41,512 nt of DNA from assembly GCA_043801935.1 (NCBI GenBank), contig JAZDLO010000114.1, positions 1 through 41,512 on the forward strand. Direction: 5' to 3'. The stretch is from JAZDLO01 sp043801935 (GTDB taxonomy: Bacteria; Actinomycetota; Thermoleophilia; RBG-16-64-13). Shown piece by piece: positions 30,902-39,348 of this stretch (position 1 is the first letter of the stretch; each line of letters starts with the position of its first letter). The notes beneath the pieces were generated by a model, which was given only the letters and a program-made list of their open reading frames with translations, did not search any database and was not told where the DNA came from. The translations under genes were made by a program, and so were the position numbers.

Positions 30902-32863
30902 TTACAGCTCCGCGACGGCGTGAAAGCCTTCGCGCACCGCGTCGATTATCAGTCGCGGCTTGACGCAGTCGCCGACCACCGTTACTCGGGGCGCCGCCGC
31001 CTTCAGAGCCTCGACGATAGCCCGGCGCGGGGTCATCCCCAGCGCGAGCACCACGGTATCCGCCTTGATCTCACTGTTGCGGCCCTCACCATCGGCCACC
31101 GTCACCCCGTCGTCGTGCACCGCTACCACGGTCACGCCTGTCTGGACCTCTACCTCAGCTTCAGACAGCAGATCGAGCAGCATGCTCCGGTTGACGAAAT
31201 TGAAATCGAGGGCAGCCTCGTCAAGCATCTCCACCACTATGACCTTCTTGCCCTTGCGGGCCAGATGAAGTGCCGTCTCGCAACCTATCCCCCCTCCGCC
31301 GGCTACCACGACTCGCTCGCCAGTGTCGACGAGATCGGCGGAAACGTCGCCCGCCCAGACCACTTTCGCGGCCTGCAGACCGGGGATATCGGGCCGGGCA
31401 GGGTCCGCGCCCACGGCCACCACTAGATTGTCCGGTTTCTCGGCGGCCACCACGGCAGCTTCGGCGGGCGCGCCAAGGCGAACGTCGATGGTCAGGGCCT
31501 GCACCCGCCCCACCAGATAGTCCAGAAACCGCTTCATCTCATCCTTGAAAGCCGGACTCGAGGCGGCGATAAGATTGCCACCCAGCCGGTCGCTTTTCTC
31601 GAACAGCACGACGTCGTGGCCGCGCTCGGCCGCCACGATCGCCGCCTGCATCCCTGCCGGGCCGCCGCCGGCCACCACTACCTTCTTCTTGCGCGGCGCA
31701 GCCGCCGGAACGCACGCCAGTTCCGTCTCTATGCCGGTCCGCGGGTTGGTGGTGCAGCGGACCGGGATGAACCGAGCCACCCGGTTAAGACACTCGTTGC
31801 AGCGGATGCAGGGGATGACCTCATCTTCCAGGCCATGGATAGTCTTGCCGGGTAGACACGGATCGGCGATGAGCGCCCGGGCCATCGCCACCATGTCGGC
31901 CTGGCCCTCGGCCACGATGCGCTCGGCCAGCTCGAAGTCCACGATCGCGCCCACCGCCGTCACCGGCTTGCTCACAGCCTGCTTGAGCTTAGCTGCGAAG
32001 TGGACATTCCTGCCCTGAGGGAGGAAGTACGCGGGGTGGACGTAGGGAATGAGCTTCAGCTCCCCCATGGTCCCGCATGAGGCGTGGAAGCAGTCGATCT
32101 TGTCCTCGATGAGCTGGGCAAACCGTATCCCTTCCTCCTGACATAGTCCTCCCGGCACCAGCTCATCGGCGCTGAAGCGGTACTCGATGGCCAGGTCGGG
32201 TCCGCACACCTCCCGTATCCGGGTAAGCACCCGTAGGGGGAATCGAGCCCGATTCTCCAGGCTGCCCCCGTACTCGTCGGTGCGCCGGTTCGTGCGCGGG
32301 GAGGTGAACTGGGCCAACAACCAGCCATGACCACCGTGCAGAAGGATCATGTCGAACCCGGCCTTCTTCACCCTGAGTGCCGCTGAGGCGTAGTTCTGGA
32401 TCACCTGCTCGATCAGATCGTGATCCATGACCTGCACGTCGATGCGGCGCCCGAGCAGGGCCTCGTGCAGTTGGCTCGTCATCACCGAAGGGGCGATCGG
32501 GTCGCGATCGCCGATGAGACCGGGCATGGTCTGCCCCCCGCCGTGGCACAACTCGATGGACGCCAGAGCGCCGTAACGGTGGATGGCATCGGCCACGCGG
32601 CTCAGGCCGGAGATCTTGTTGTCGTGGTCGAGGAAGAGCTGCCCGGAGTGGGTGATGCCGTAATCGGCATCGATCGCGCTCTCTCCCACGGTCACGATAC
32701 CGGCTCCGCCCCGGGCCTTGGCCTTGTAGTAGTCCACCAGCTCAGTCGACATGGACCCATCCACGTTGGCCAGACACACAAGGGTGGGCGCCGCTTCGAT
32801 CCGGTTCTTGGTCGTGACCGCCCCTATCTGTAGCGGCTGGAGCAGAGCATCCCAACAAGCCAT
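30902..32863 (-). CDS. NADH:flavin oxidoreductase / 2,4-dienoyl-CoA reductase-like enzyme
   Basis: Old Yellow Enzyme-type FMN, [4Fe-4S] and FAD protein, 653 residues, the full length of the FadH/BaiCD/FldZ group. The FMN barrel covers residues 1-345 (KNRIEAAP, LCHGGGQT, LLHGGHGWLLAQFTSPRTNRRTDEYGGS, AVGAIVDFELAE). The cluster ligands are Cys352-x2-Cys355-x2-Cys358-x11-Cys370. FAD binding is at GGGPAGMQAA (399-408) and a second Rossmann unit carries VVVAGGGGIGCETA. Such enzymes reduce C=C bonds of enoyl-CoA, cinnamate- or bile-acid-like compounds. A role on aromatic side chains would fit the region but is inference. It is convergent with the corrinoid operon; the expected start and family N-terminus agree. 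Confidence 0.9.
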   Translation of the reverse strand: MACWDALLQPLQIGAVTTKNRIEAAPTLVCLANVDGSMSTELVDYYKAKARGGAGIVTVGESAIDADYGITHSGQLFLDHDNKISGLSRVADAIHRYGALASIELCHGGGQTMPGLIGDRDPIAPSVMTSQLHEALLGRRIDVQVMDHDLIEQVIQNYASAALRVKKAGFDMILLHGGHGWLLAQFTSPRTNRRTDEYGGSLENRARFPLRVLTRIREVCGPDLAIEYRFSADELVPGGLCQEEGIRFAQLIEDKIDCFHASCGTMGELKLIPYVHPAYFLPQGRNVHFAAKLKQAVSKPVTAVGAIVDFELAERIVAEGQADMVAMARALIADPCLPGKTIHGLEDEVIPCIRCNECLNRVARFIPVRCTTNPRTGIETELACVPAAAPRKKKVVVAGGGPAGMQAAIVAAERGHDVVLFEKSDRLGGNLIAASSPAFKDEMKRFLDYLVGRVQALTIDVRLGAPAEAAVVAAEKPDNLVVAVGADPARPDIPGLQAAKVVWAGDVSADLVDTGERVVVAGGGGIGCETALHLARKGKKVIVVEMLDEAALDFNFVNRSMLLDLLSEAEVEVQTGVTVVAVHDDGVTVADGEGRNSEIKADTVVLALGMTPRRAIVEALKAAAPRVTVVGDCVKPRLIIDAVREGFHAVAEL

Positions 32864-32929
32864 CAGTAGCGCCTCCTAGTTCGAATCTGACCCAAATGCG
32901 AGCCGCGCGCGGCTCGCCGGGGCTTCATT

Positions 32930-33841
32930 CTACGACACGGCGGGCGGTGCAGGACCGTGCTTGATGAAAGTCCCATCCTGATACTCCTGGAACGCCAGGC
33001 GCAGTTCTGCCTCGGTGTTCATCACAATGGGCCCCCGCCAAGCGACGGGTTCGTTGAGCGGCCGCCCCGATACCAGGAGGAACCGCACCGGTTCCCGGGC
33101 CGTGGCGACCACCGCCTGATCTCCCTCGCCAAAAAGGAGCGCGCGCTCCCGGCCCACCGTCTCAGCCCTCCCCTCGCCAAAATCACCGGTGCCTTCGAGC
33201 ACGTAGGCGAAGACGGTGTGACCCCGGCGCACAGGGTGTACGAAACGAGCGCCGGCGGGCACAGAGATATCCAGGTACTCGGGGTCGGTCATGATGTCAC
33301 GTACCGGACCGGTTACACCGTTCACCGAGCCGCAGATGACACGGGCGACGGCTCCGCCCATCAGATCGACCCGCGGGATCTGGCTGTTCTTCACCTCCTG
33401 GTAGCGAGGGTCCATCATCTTGGAGGTCGCCGGCAAGTTGGCCCAAAGCTGGAATCCCCACAGCAGCGTCGATCCGCCGCCGGGCGCCGTGGAACCGCCC
33501 CCCGCGGCGCTGCTGCCCGGCATCTCCTGGTGGATGATGCCGCTCCCGGCCGTCATCCACTGTACGTCGCCCGGTCCGATGACCCCGGAATTGCCCATGC
33601 TGTCCCCGTGTTCCACCCGCCCGTGCAAGATATAGGTTATGGTCTCGATGCCCCGGTGGGGATGCCACGGGAACCCAGCGAGGTAATCAGCCGGGTCGTC
33701 CGAGTGAAAATCGTCCAACAACAAGAACGGGTCGAGCTTCGGCACCTCGTTGAATCCAAAGACCCGCTTCAGCCGGACCCCGGCTCCTTCGAGCGTCGGT
33801 CGAGCCGGAAAGACCTCGCCGACCGCCCGTGTCTCGTTCAC
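32930..33841 (-). CDS. pirin family protein
   Basis: Bicupin of the pirin family, 303 residues. The iron site is complete: His60 and His62 in FPWHPHRG, His104 and Glu106 in IIHQEMPG, the same spacing as human pirin. PGDVQWMTAGSG precedes it. Bacterial pirins are quercetin-2,3-dioxygenase-like or regulators of unknown target. An insertion rich in Gly and Ser (AAGGGSTAPGGGST) near residue 115 is unusual and probably a surface loop. Its ATG overlaps the stop of the TfoX-like gene (ATGA), so the two are translationally coupled. Confidence 0.92.
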   Translation of the reverse strand: MNETRAVGEVFPARPTLEGAGVRLKRVFGFNEVPKLDPFLLLDDFHSDDPADYLAGFPWHPHRGIETITYILHGRVEHGDSMGNSGVIGPGDVQWMTAGSGIIHQEMPGSSAAGGGSTAPGGGSTLLWGFQLWANLPATSKMMDPRYQEVKNSQIPRVDLMGGAVARVICGSVNGVTGPVRDIMTDPEYLDISVPAGARFVHPVRRGHTVFAYVLEGTGDFGEGRAETVGRERALLFGEGDQAVVATAREPVRFLLVSGRPLNEPVAWRGPIVMNTEAELRLAFQEYQDGTFIKHGPAPPAVS

Positions 33842-34224
33842 GAGCCGCCTTCTTTCGCGACCCGCGCCTTTTTCGGCTTCGGCTTCTTGGGAGGCAGCAC
33901 GCCTACGTACTCGACCGAGCTACGCAGCCACTCCTCGAGCGCTTCCGGGCTGCTCCATACCGGCTCCGGCACGACCACATATTCCTTCATCAGCCGGCCC
34001 GGCATGGGTTCGAACGGCTGCGCGCCTGCCTCCGCTTGGGCCTTCCCCCGCTCGACCTCCCCCAGCCGAAGGACGATCTTGTGTCCATGTACCCCGGCGA
34101 ACATATGCCCATTGATGAACAGCGCCAGACCGCCGAACATCTTTCGCCTCTCCACCAGCGGAAAAGGCTCGGCCGCTTGTCCCAATACATCGTTCAACTC
34201 GCTTGACGCCTTCTCCCAATCCAC
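33838..34224 (-). CDS. TfoX/Sxy N-terminal domain protein
   Basis: A 128-residue protein with only the N-terminal half of TfoX/Sxy. The core is RRKMFGGLALFINGHMFAGVHGHKIVLRL, in which MFGG and the following strands are the family hallmark. A C-terminal Lys/Pro-rich tail (PPKKPKPKKARVAK) could contact nucleic acid. Full-length TfoX regulates competence in Proteobacteria, but single-domain versions such as this are widespread and of unknown role. It is first in a two-gene unit with pirin, with four bases of overlap. The upstream 34225-34346 stretch, divergent with the diguanylate cyclase, must hold its promoter; I see no clear box. Confidence 0.88.
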   Translation of the reverse strand: MDWEKASSELNDVLGQAAEPFPLVERRKMFGGLALFINGHMFAGVHGHKIVLRLGEVERGKAQAEAGAQPFEPMPGRLMKEYVVVPEPVWSSPEALEEWLRSSVEYVGVLPPKKPKPKKARVAKEGGS

Positions 34225-34346
34225 GGTCTCCTCCCTTGATCCTGAGCCATCCAGGGCAGCACATCACCCGAGAGACCTCAAGTACTGCCCCGCGTCTACC
34301 GACATTATGGACCAGATGGCCGGTGATCGGAGGCTCGACCCAGCAC

Positions 34347-35975
34347 ATGAATATCGCCTTCACCCCGCACGTCCTTCCCGTTGTCGGAGCGGCCCTGATA
34401 CTCGCCGCATTGCTGCCGGTCGCCTGGGGCAACCGCCGGGACCCTGTGGCCCGGTGGTTCGCGGCCACCCTGGTCACGCTCATCATCTGGGCGGTGGGCT
34501 ACCTGTTCGAGATGCTCTCGGTGGAGTTGGAGAGCAAGATCCTCTTCGCCAATCTGCAGTTCCTGGGAGTCGCCACCGTCTCGGTGTGCTGGTGGGAGAT
34601 GATCCGCCGTTTCTTGGGGCTGAAGGACGTCCCCAAGGTGATCACCGGACTTCTTTGGCTCATCCCGGCGGCCACGGTGGTAATCGCGTTCGCCAATCCG
34701 GCCGGCTTGTTCCGCGGGGCTCCCCACATAGACGTCGGTTCCGCACCCTTCCCGGTGCTGCACGCGGACTATGGTCCCTGGTATAACTGGGTCCTCCTGC
34801 CCGAGGCCGGGCTCCTCAACGCAGCTGTACTCGTGCTGCTTGGCCGAGGGATGTTCCGCTCTCACCGCTTCTACCGCAGGCAATGCGCGTTGCTCTTTCT
34901 GTCGCTGGTCCTGCCCCTCATCGGGACTGGGCTCTACGTGTTCCACCTCACTCCATGGCGTGATTACAATCTGACTGTCTCTATCGCGGGGCTCTCGGGG
35001 TTGCTTCTGGCGGTGGGGCTCTTCCGTTGGAGACTATTCGACATAGTTCCCCTGGCCCGCGACGGGGTGGTCGAGGACCTAGCCGACGGGGTGATCGTCG
35101 CGGATGGCGCAGGGCGCATCGTGGACCTCAATCTGTCTGCGGAGAAACTGACCGGGCTGGAGCGCAAGATGGTGATCGGCCGACCGGCAGAGGAGATCCT
35201 GGCCGCCTACCCGGTGTTGGTGGAGCTCTTGGGCAGCCCCGACGCCCGCCCCTCCCGGATGATCAGCCACCGAGAGATGGTCACCAGGTTCAACAATATC
35301 AGTAGGTATTACAGCCTGGGCTTCTCCCTGGTGACCACGCCACGGGGTGACTCCCTAGGTAGGGCGGTCGTCCTCCACGAAGTGACGGAGCGAGTCAGGT
35401 TGTTCGAGCAGGCGCGTGAACTGGCCAACAAGGACGACCTCACCGGTTTGGCCAACCGGCGCCATTTCTTCGAGCTGACCGCGAAGGAATTCGAGCGCTC
35501 CCGCCGCTATGAATGCCCCGTCTCCTTCATGATGCTCGACATCGACCACTTCAAGCAGGTGAACGACACTTTTGGGCATCGCGCGGGCGACATGGTGCTG
35601 CGCGAACTGGCGACCGTGTGCAGGCGTGCCCTTCGCTCGACCGACCTCATGGGACGTCTCGGGGGGGAGGAGTTCGCCATACTTCTGCCCCATACCGAGC
35701 TTGCCGAGGCAGTGGCCGTGGCAGACCGGCTGCGGGAAGTGGTCGGCTCGATGCGCGCGGGGGCGGGAACATACGGGGACGGGATAACAGTCACTTTCAG
35801 CGTGGGCCTCACCCAGTTCGAGAACGGTCCCTCTACGGTTACAGACACCTTGGATACAGTGCTCGAGCGTGCGGACAAGGCACTTTTTCAAGCGAAGAAC
35901 CTCGGTCGAGACATGGTGGTAGCATCAAAGGGTGCTGCGACGCTGGAAGCTCCGGTGCTCCGGGCGGTGAACTAG
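34347..35975 (+). CDS. membrane-bound PAS-GGDEF diguanylate cyclase
   Basis: Makes the second messenger c-di-GMP from two GTP, 542 residues. The N-terminal third (about residues 1-225) has seven hydrophobic segments and resembles the 7TM sensor domain found in histidine kinases (HisKA_7TM). A PAS domain follows (about 230-345, DGVIVADGAGRIVDLN to the E-VTERVRLFEQ end). The GGDEF domain starts DDLTGLANRRHFFEL and has the active-site motif GGEEF at 439-443. The product-inhibition site Arg-Ser-Thr-Asp lies five residues before it, so both synthesis and feedback are intact. The ATG at 34347 is chosen just ahead of the first membrane segment. GGAGG at 34329 is 13 bases upstream. No EAL domain is present. 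Confidence 0.92.
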   Translation: MNIAFTPHVLPVVGAALILAALLPVAWGNRRDPVARWFAATLVTLIIWAVGYLFEMLSVELESKILFANLQFLGVATVSVCWWEMIRRFLGLKDVPKVITGLLWLIPAATVVIAFANPAGLFRGAPHIDVGSAPFPVLHADYGPWYNWVLLPEAGLLNAAVLVLLGRGMFRSHRFYRRQCALLFLSLVLPLIGTGLYVFHLTPWRDYNLTVSIAGLSGLLLAVGLFRWRLFDIVPLARDGVVEDLADGVIVADGAGRIVDLNLSAEKLTGLERKMVIGRPAEEILAAYPVLVELLGSPDARPSRMISHREMVTRFNNISRYYSLGFSLVTTPRGDSLGRAVVLHEVTERVRLFEQARELANKDDLTGLANRRHFFELTAKEFERSRRYECPVSFMMLDIDHFKQVNDTFGHRAGDMVLRELATVCRRALRSTDLMGRLGGEEFAILLPHTELAEAVAVADRLREVVGSMRAGAGTYGDGITVTFSVGLTQFENGPSTVTDTLDTVLERADKALFQAKNLGRDMVVASKGAATLEAPVLRAVN

Positions 35976-36014
35976 ACTGAGCGGCGGCGGTATCTCCGTC
36001 TGCGCCGGGTGCGA

Positions 36015-36069
36015 CTATTGGAGGAGTGGCTTAGCTATTGACCCGACCCGCTCCGGGGCGGGACAATAG
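36015..36069 (+). promoter_or_regulatory. promoter and CTATTG repeats before the SLH gene
   Basis: TTGACC (36038-36043), 18-nt spacer, GACAAT (36062-36067) form a promoter about 52 nt before the SLH ATG. CTATTG occurs at 36015-36020 and 36035-36040, exactly 20 bp apart, and inverted (CAATAG) at 36064-36069, with CCCGC/GCGGG nested between. The repeats overlap both promoter boxes and look like an operator. Confidence 0.45.
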
Positions 36070-36118
36070 GGCGACGTGAGGAGACAGCGGCCTACGACGG
36101 CTTTGGGGGTGTGGACAG

Positions 36119-37750
36119 ATGAAAAAGAAGATACTCGTCCTGTCACTGATCGTGACTTGCGCGCTGATGCTCGTCTTCCTCATGGCCGCAGTAGCCTTGG
36201 CCGAAGACGAGCCGCCAACCGACTTGTGGCAGGTGAGGACCATCCCCACGCCCGTTACGGGTGTGGAGCCTTCCTTCATCGCTTTCGCCGGCGGCCGCAT
36301 CGCCTGGACGGGAGCGGAATTGGGAGGCAAGTCGCGCATGTTCGTCTTCAACCTGACCACGGGCGCGAACACCGCCATCCCGGCCGCTTCGGCCGATTCG
36401 TCGTACTACAACCCCTGCGCCGACGGTCCTTGGGTGGCCTACCAGGGTAAGCGGACCGGCACCTACGACGACATCTTCCTGTACGACACCGGTAATGGGA
36501 GCGTGATGCAGATCACCTACAACGCCTCGGCCGGGGATTGGAACGACTGGAACCCCCGCATCCAGGGCGACCGGATCGTGTGGGAGAAGGACATGCTCGG
36601 CACCGGCGCAAAACCCGGTATCTACTTGTACGATATCGACGCAGAGACCAGGTCGCTGATCATAGAGGGCAGCGAATACCGCGACCCTGACATCTGGGGC
36701 GACTACGTGGTCTGCGTGAAGAACCCGGCCAAAGGAAGCGGTCTCGGTTCCGAGATCGTCCTGTACGACTTGAGGACACAAGAGATCAAGTCCATCGCTT
36801 CCGGCGTCAAGAACAACGAGCGTCCCCGTATCGATGGGGACAAGATCGTGTGGACTTCGGGCGACGTCTGGGCTACGGGCACCGAGCCCTGGCCCACATA
36901 CCAGATCAATCTCTACGATGTGGCCACCGGAGTGACCACCCCCCTCACCAACAACATCGCCGGGAATTTCAACCCCTCCATCAACGGCGAGGTCGTGGCC
37001 TGGCAGATCAAACAACCGTCGGCGATCATGGCCTACGACCTTACGACCATGACGGCGGTCCAAGTGTCGGCGCAGGGAGATGCTGTCGGAGCCCCCGAGG
37101 TCGATGACGGCAGGATCGCCTGGTTCGGCACCAAGGGCCTCTACAATGCAGTCCCCAGCTCCGAGGCCACCCGCTTCCCCGACGTCCCCGCCGACTACCC
37201 CTATGCCGTGGCCATCGAGGGTATGGCCGACAAAGGGATCATCGATGGATACGTTAGCGGGTATTTTGGCCCGAAGAACCTGGTCACTCGCCAGCAGTTC
37301 GCCAAGATGATCGTGCTCACCATGGGTTACACCGTGACCGAGGGCGATACCTTCGACTTCGCCGACGGATCCGCGATCGTCCGCACCGCGGGTGAACTAT
37401 ACCCATATCATTACGTGGCCAAGGCTGCCCTCACCGGACTTACCGAAGGTTACCCGGACGGCACCTTCAGACCTCTGAACAACATAACCCGCCAGCAAGT
37501 GATCACCATGGTCGTACGAGCGGGCAGTCAAGTGCTGTTGCCGCCGCCGGCTTCCTATCAGGGTGTCCTCGGCTACGCCGATCGTACGCACGGCCAGAAC
37601 ATCCGGCTGGCGGAATTCAACCATCTGCTGGACGGCATCGTGGGTCCCAGAGGAGGTCTGGCCGGCTGGGACACAACGGCTAACGCCACTCGAGAAGAAG
37701 TGGCACAGATGCTCTGGAACCTGCTGGGGAAGCTTTCTCCAGCCGGCTAG
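36119..37750 (+). CDS. SLH-domain surface protein with a beta-propeller-like repeat region
   Basis: Exported cell-surface protein, 543 residues. It has a standard signal peptide (MKKKILVLSL with hydrophobic core, cut after LAED or ALA). Residues 60-345 contain about six repeats of the type GDRIVWEKDMLGTGAKPGIYLYD, GDKIVWTSGDVWATG-x-INLYDVATG and GEVVAWQIKQPSAIMAYDLTT, the pattern of TolB/WD-like propeller blades. Three S-layer homology domains follow, at about 352-404 (RFPDVPADYPYAVAIEGMAD), 414-470 (EGYPDGTFRPLNNITRQQ) and 475-540. SLH domains bind pyruvylated secondary cell-wall polymers. GGGGGTG precedes the ATG and a promoter with inverted repeats lies upstream. It follows a diguanylate cyclase gene, so c-di-GMP control is possible but not shown. 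Ligand unknown. Confidence 0.9.
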   Translation: MKKKILVLSLIVTCALMLVFLMAAVALAEDEPPTDLWQVRTIPTPVTGVEPSFIAFAGGRIAWTGAELGGKSRMFVFNLTTGANTAIPAASADSSYYNPCADGPWVAYQGKRTGTYDDIFLYDTGNGSVMQITYNASAGDWNDWNPRIQGDRIVWEKDMLGTGAKPGIYLYDIDAETRSLIIEGSEYRDPDIWGDYVVCVKNPAKGSGLGSEIVLYDLRTQEIKSIASGVKNNERPRIDGDKIVWTSGDVWATGTEPWPTYQINLYDVATGVTTPLTNNIAGNFNPSINGEVVAWQIKQPSAIMAYDLTTMTAVQVSAQGDAVGAPEVDDGRIAWFGTKGLYNAVPSSEATRFPDVPADYPYAVAIEGMADKGIIDGYVSGYFGPKNLVTRQQFAKMIVLTMGYTVTEGDTFDFADGSAIVRTAGELYPYHYVAKAALTGLTEGYPDGTFRPLNNITRQQVITMVVRAGSQVLLPPPASYQGVLGYADRTHGQNIRLAEFNHLLDGIVGPRGGLAGWDTTANATREEVAQMLWNLLGKLSPAG

Positions 37751-37773
37751 AACACGCCTGATACAACCTTTCG

Positions 37774-37792
37774 TTCGGCTTAGCCAGCCGAA
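37774..37792 (+). terminator. weak hairpin after the SLH gene
   Basis: TTCGGCT (37774-37780) pairs with AGCCGAA (37786-37792), loop 5 nt, 23 nt beyond the stop. No T-run. Confidence 0.3.
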
Positions 37793-37837
37793 ATACCCGT
37801 CGGCCGTCCGGGCCGGCGGCCAGTACGGACGCCTGGG

Positions 37838-38023
37838 TTAGTAACGCGCCTTGTCCACTGACTCTTCGTAGAATTGCTCCACACCCTTGTCGCGCGTCCG
37901 GTCGTTGTTGGACCGCCAGCGACGGGCGAGGTTCTCCGGGTACTCGTTCCTCTCGCAGGGATAATTCGTGCACCGGAAGCAGAAGTCAACGCCTTGCTCT
38001 TTGTGACAGTCGGCTGCTTCATT
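37838..38023 (-). pseudogene. 5'-truncated DUF3795 gene remnant
   Basis: The minus-strand frame ends with TAA at 37838 and reads AADCHKEQGVDFCFRCTNYPCER, then YPENLARRWRSNNDRTRDKGVE, then YEESVDKARY. This is the C-terminal half of a DUF3795 protein: the Cys pattern Cys-x2-Cys-x4-Cys with FxCxxYPCE and the following ENLARRW-x-NN-x-R stretch are family hallmarks. An in-frame TAG (38024-38026) stands right before it, no start codon is available, and the GNAT gene begins 45 bases away, so the N-terminal half with its CGLxCxxC motif is missing. It is probably a decayed gene cut off by rearrangement. No family member elsewhere in the window could be its source. Confidence 0.7.
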
Positions 38024-38033
38024 CTAACTTGCC

Positions 38034-38063
38034 TTGCGGACACCCCGAGGCGCGGCGTAGACT
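38034..38063 (+). promoter_or_regulatory. promoter of a leaderless GNAT transcript
   Basis: TTGCGG (38034-38039), 18-nt spacer, TAGACT (38058-38063). Seven bases then lead to the ATG at 38071, so the transcript would begin at the start codon. No Shine-Dalgarno is present. Confidence 0.5.
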
Positions 38064-38070
38064 ACCGCGC

Positions 38071-38568
38071 ATGAGCCCCTCACCCTTCACGATCCGGCCC
38101 CTCGACGACCGGGACCGTGCCTGGGTCCTCGGCGTGGTCCAGGAATGGGGAGCCGATTTCGTTGTCTCCCGAGGCCGCAGGATCTATGCCGCCCGGCTCC
38201 CCGGCTTCTGCGCGATGGGGCCCGACGGGGAAAGTCTGGGGCTGGCTACCTACGAGGTGACCGGCGACCAGTGCCAACTGGTGACCGTGCACGCCCTGCG
38301 GCGGCACTCCGGCGTCGGCACGGCCCTGGTAGGCGCCGTCCGCGATGCAGCTGAAGCCGAAAGCTGCCGGCGGCTCTGGCTCATCACCACCAACGACAAT
38401 CTCGACGCCCTCCGGTTCTACCAGCGCCGGGACTTCGAGCTGGTGGCCGTGCACCGCGATCTGCGCGAAGTGGCACGGCGGTTGAAGCCATCGATCCCCC
38501 TGATCGGGAACTTCGGGATACCCATCCGCGACGAGATCGAACTGGAGCTGCGACTTGATGCATATTGA
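38071..38568 (+). CDS. GNAT family N-acetyltransferase
   Basis: A 165-residue single-domain acetyltransferase that uses acetyl-CoA. The pyrophosphate-binding motif A is LRRHSGVGTALVGAV, following the strand QCQLVTVHAL; motif B is DNLDALRFYQRRDFELVAVH. The acceptor cannot be predicted. The ATG at 38071 has no Shine-Dalgarno but lies seven bases after a TAGACT -10 box, so the gene is probably leaderless; longer frames from 38029 are less likely. The last residues overlap the HAD gene start by 11 bases, giving a two-gene operon. Confidence 0.88.
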   Translation: MSPSPFTIRPLDDRDRAWVLGVVQEWGADFVVSRGRRIYAARLPGFCAMGPDGESLGLATYEVTGDQCQLVTVHALRRHSGVGTALVGAVRDAAEAESCRRLWLITTNDNLDALRFYQRRDFELVAVHRDLREVARRLKPSIPLIGNFGIPIRDEIELELRLDAY

Positions 38569-39232
38569 GACCGAGTCGGCAGTCGTCTTCGACATGGACG
38601 GGGTCATACTCGACTCCGACCATGCCTGGAAGAGCGTGATGCGCGAACTGTTCGCCGCATGTGGCCGGCCATGGAAAGACCTCGACCAGAATAGCTTTGT
38701 CGGAGGTGACAGCTCTCGGCAGTGGGCCGCGTACCTCCACCGGGTGAGCGGACTCCCCATGGCGGAGGATGAGATAGTCGAATGGGTGACCGGGAGACTG
38801 CTCGACTACTTCGCAGAGGCCCTGCCGATGGTATCCGGGGCCAAGGAGGCGGTGGCGCGCCTCGCGGCGAGCTATCCTCTGGGACTGGCAAGCTCCTCCC
38901 CGAGGGAGGTCATAGCCTACGTCCTCGCGCGATCGGGACTAGACCGGTGCTTCGCCGCTTGGGCCTCGTCCGACGACGTGCCCCGGGGTAAGCCGGCGCC
39001 GGACGTGTACAGGAGAGCCTGCAGTCTGCTCAAGGTCGACCCTTTCCGATGTGCGGCAGTGGAAGATTCCCTGTTCGGGATCCGAGCAGCCCGGGCGGCG
39101 GGCTTGAAGGTGATCGCCATCCCCCATCCGTCCTGGCCGCTCGATCCGTCGTCACTGGGCCTTGCCGACCTGGCCCTCGCTTCGATCGACCAGTTGGGCG
39201 CGGAGACGGTGGAGTCGGTCCTCGGAAGCTGA
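38558..39232 (+). CDS. HAD-superfamily hydrolase (beta-phosphoglucomutase/sugar phosphatase type)
   Basis: A 224-residue subfamily IA HAD protein. Motif I is VFDMDGVILDSD with nucleophile Asp12 and acid-base Asp14, motif II LASSSPREV, motif III Lys in RGKPAPDVY, and motif IV VEDSLFGIRAA. The helical cap lies between residues 20 and 90. The sequence is closest in style to YniC/YqaB/beta-phosphoglucomutase proteins, which act on sugar phosphates or riboflavin phosphates; the exact substrate is open. ATG 38558 is used; a TTG three bases earlier is possible. It overlaps the GNAT gene by 11 bases. Confidence 0.9.
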   Translation: MHIETESAVVFDMDGVILDSDHAWKSVMRELFAACGRPWKDLDQNSFVGGDSSRQWAAYLHRVSGLPMAEDEIVEWVTGRLLDYFAEALPMVSGAKEAVARLAASYPLGLASSSPREVIAYVLARSGLDRCFAAWASSDDVPRGKPAPDVYRRACSLLKVDPFRCAAVEDSLFGIRAARAAGLKVIAIPHPSWPLDPSSLGLADLALASIDQLGAETVESVLGS

Positions 39233-39348
39233 TGCCGAAGCCGCCCCCTTCGCACCAACACGGGCGCCGCGCACGAGACCATGTGTCTTCCTGTCCGAGG
39301 CCCAGGATACCCGGGGCATGGTGGAGATCTACCGGGTGCTGCGAGGAC

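Noticed and set aside
32957..34786. A 609-codon open frame on the plus strand opposite pirin and TfoX.
   Set aside because: It lies antisense to two genes with complete family motifs; long antisense frames are normal at this GC content and the translation has no recognisable domain.
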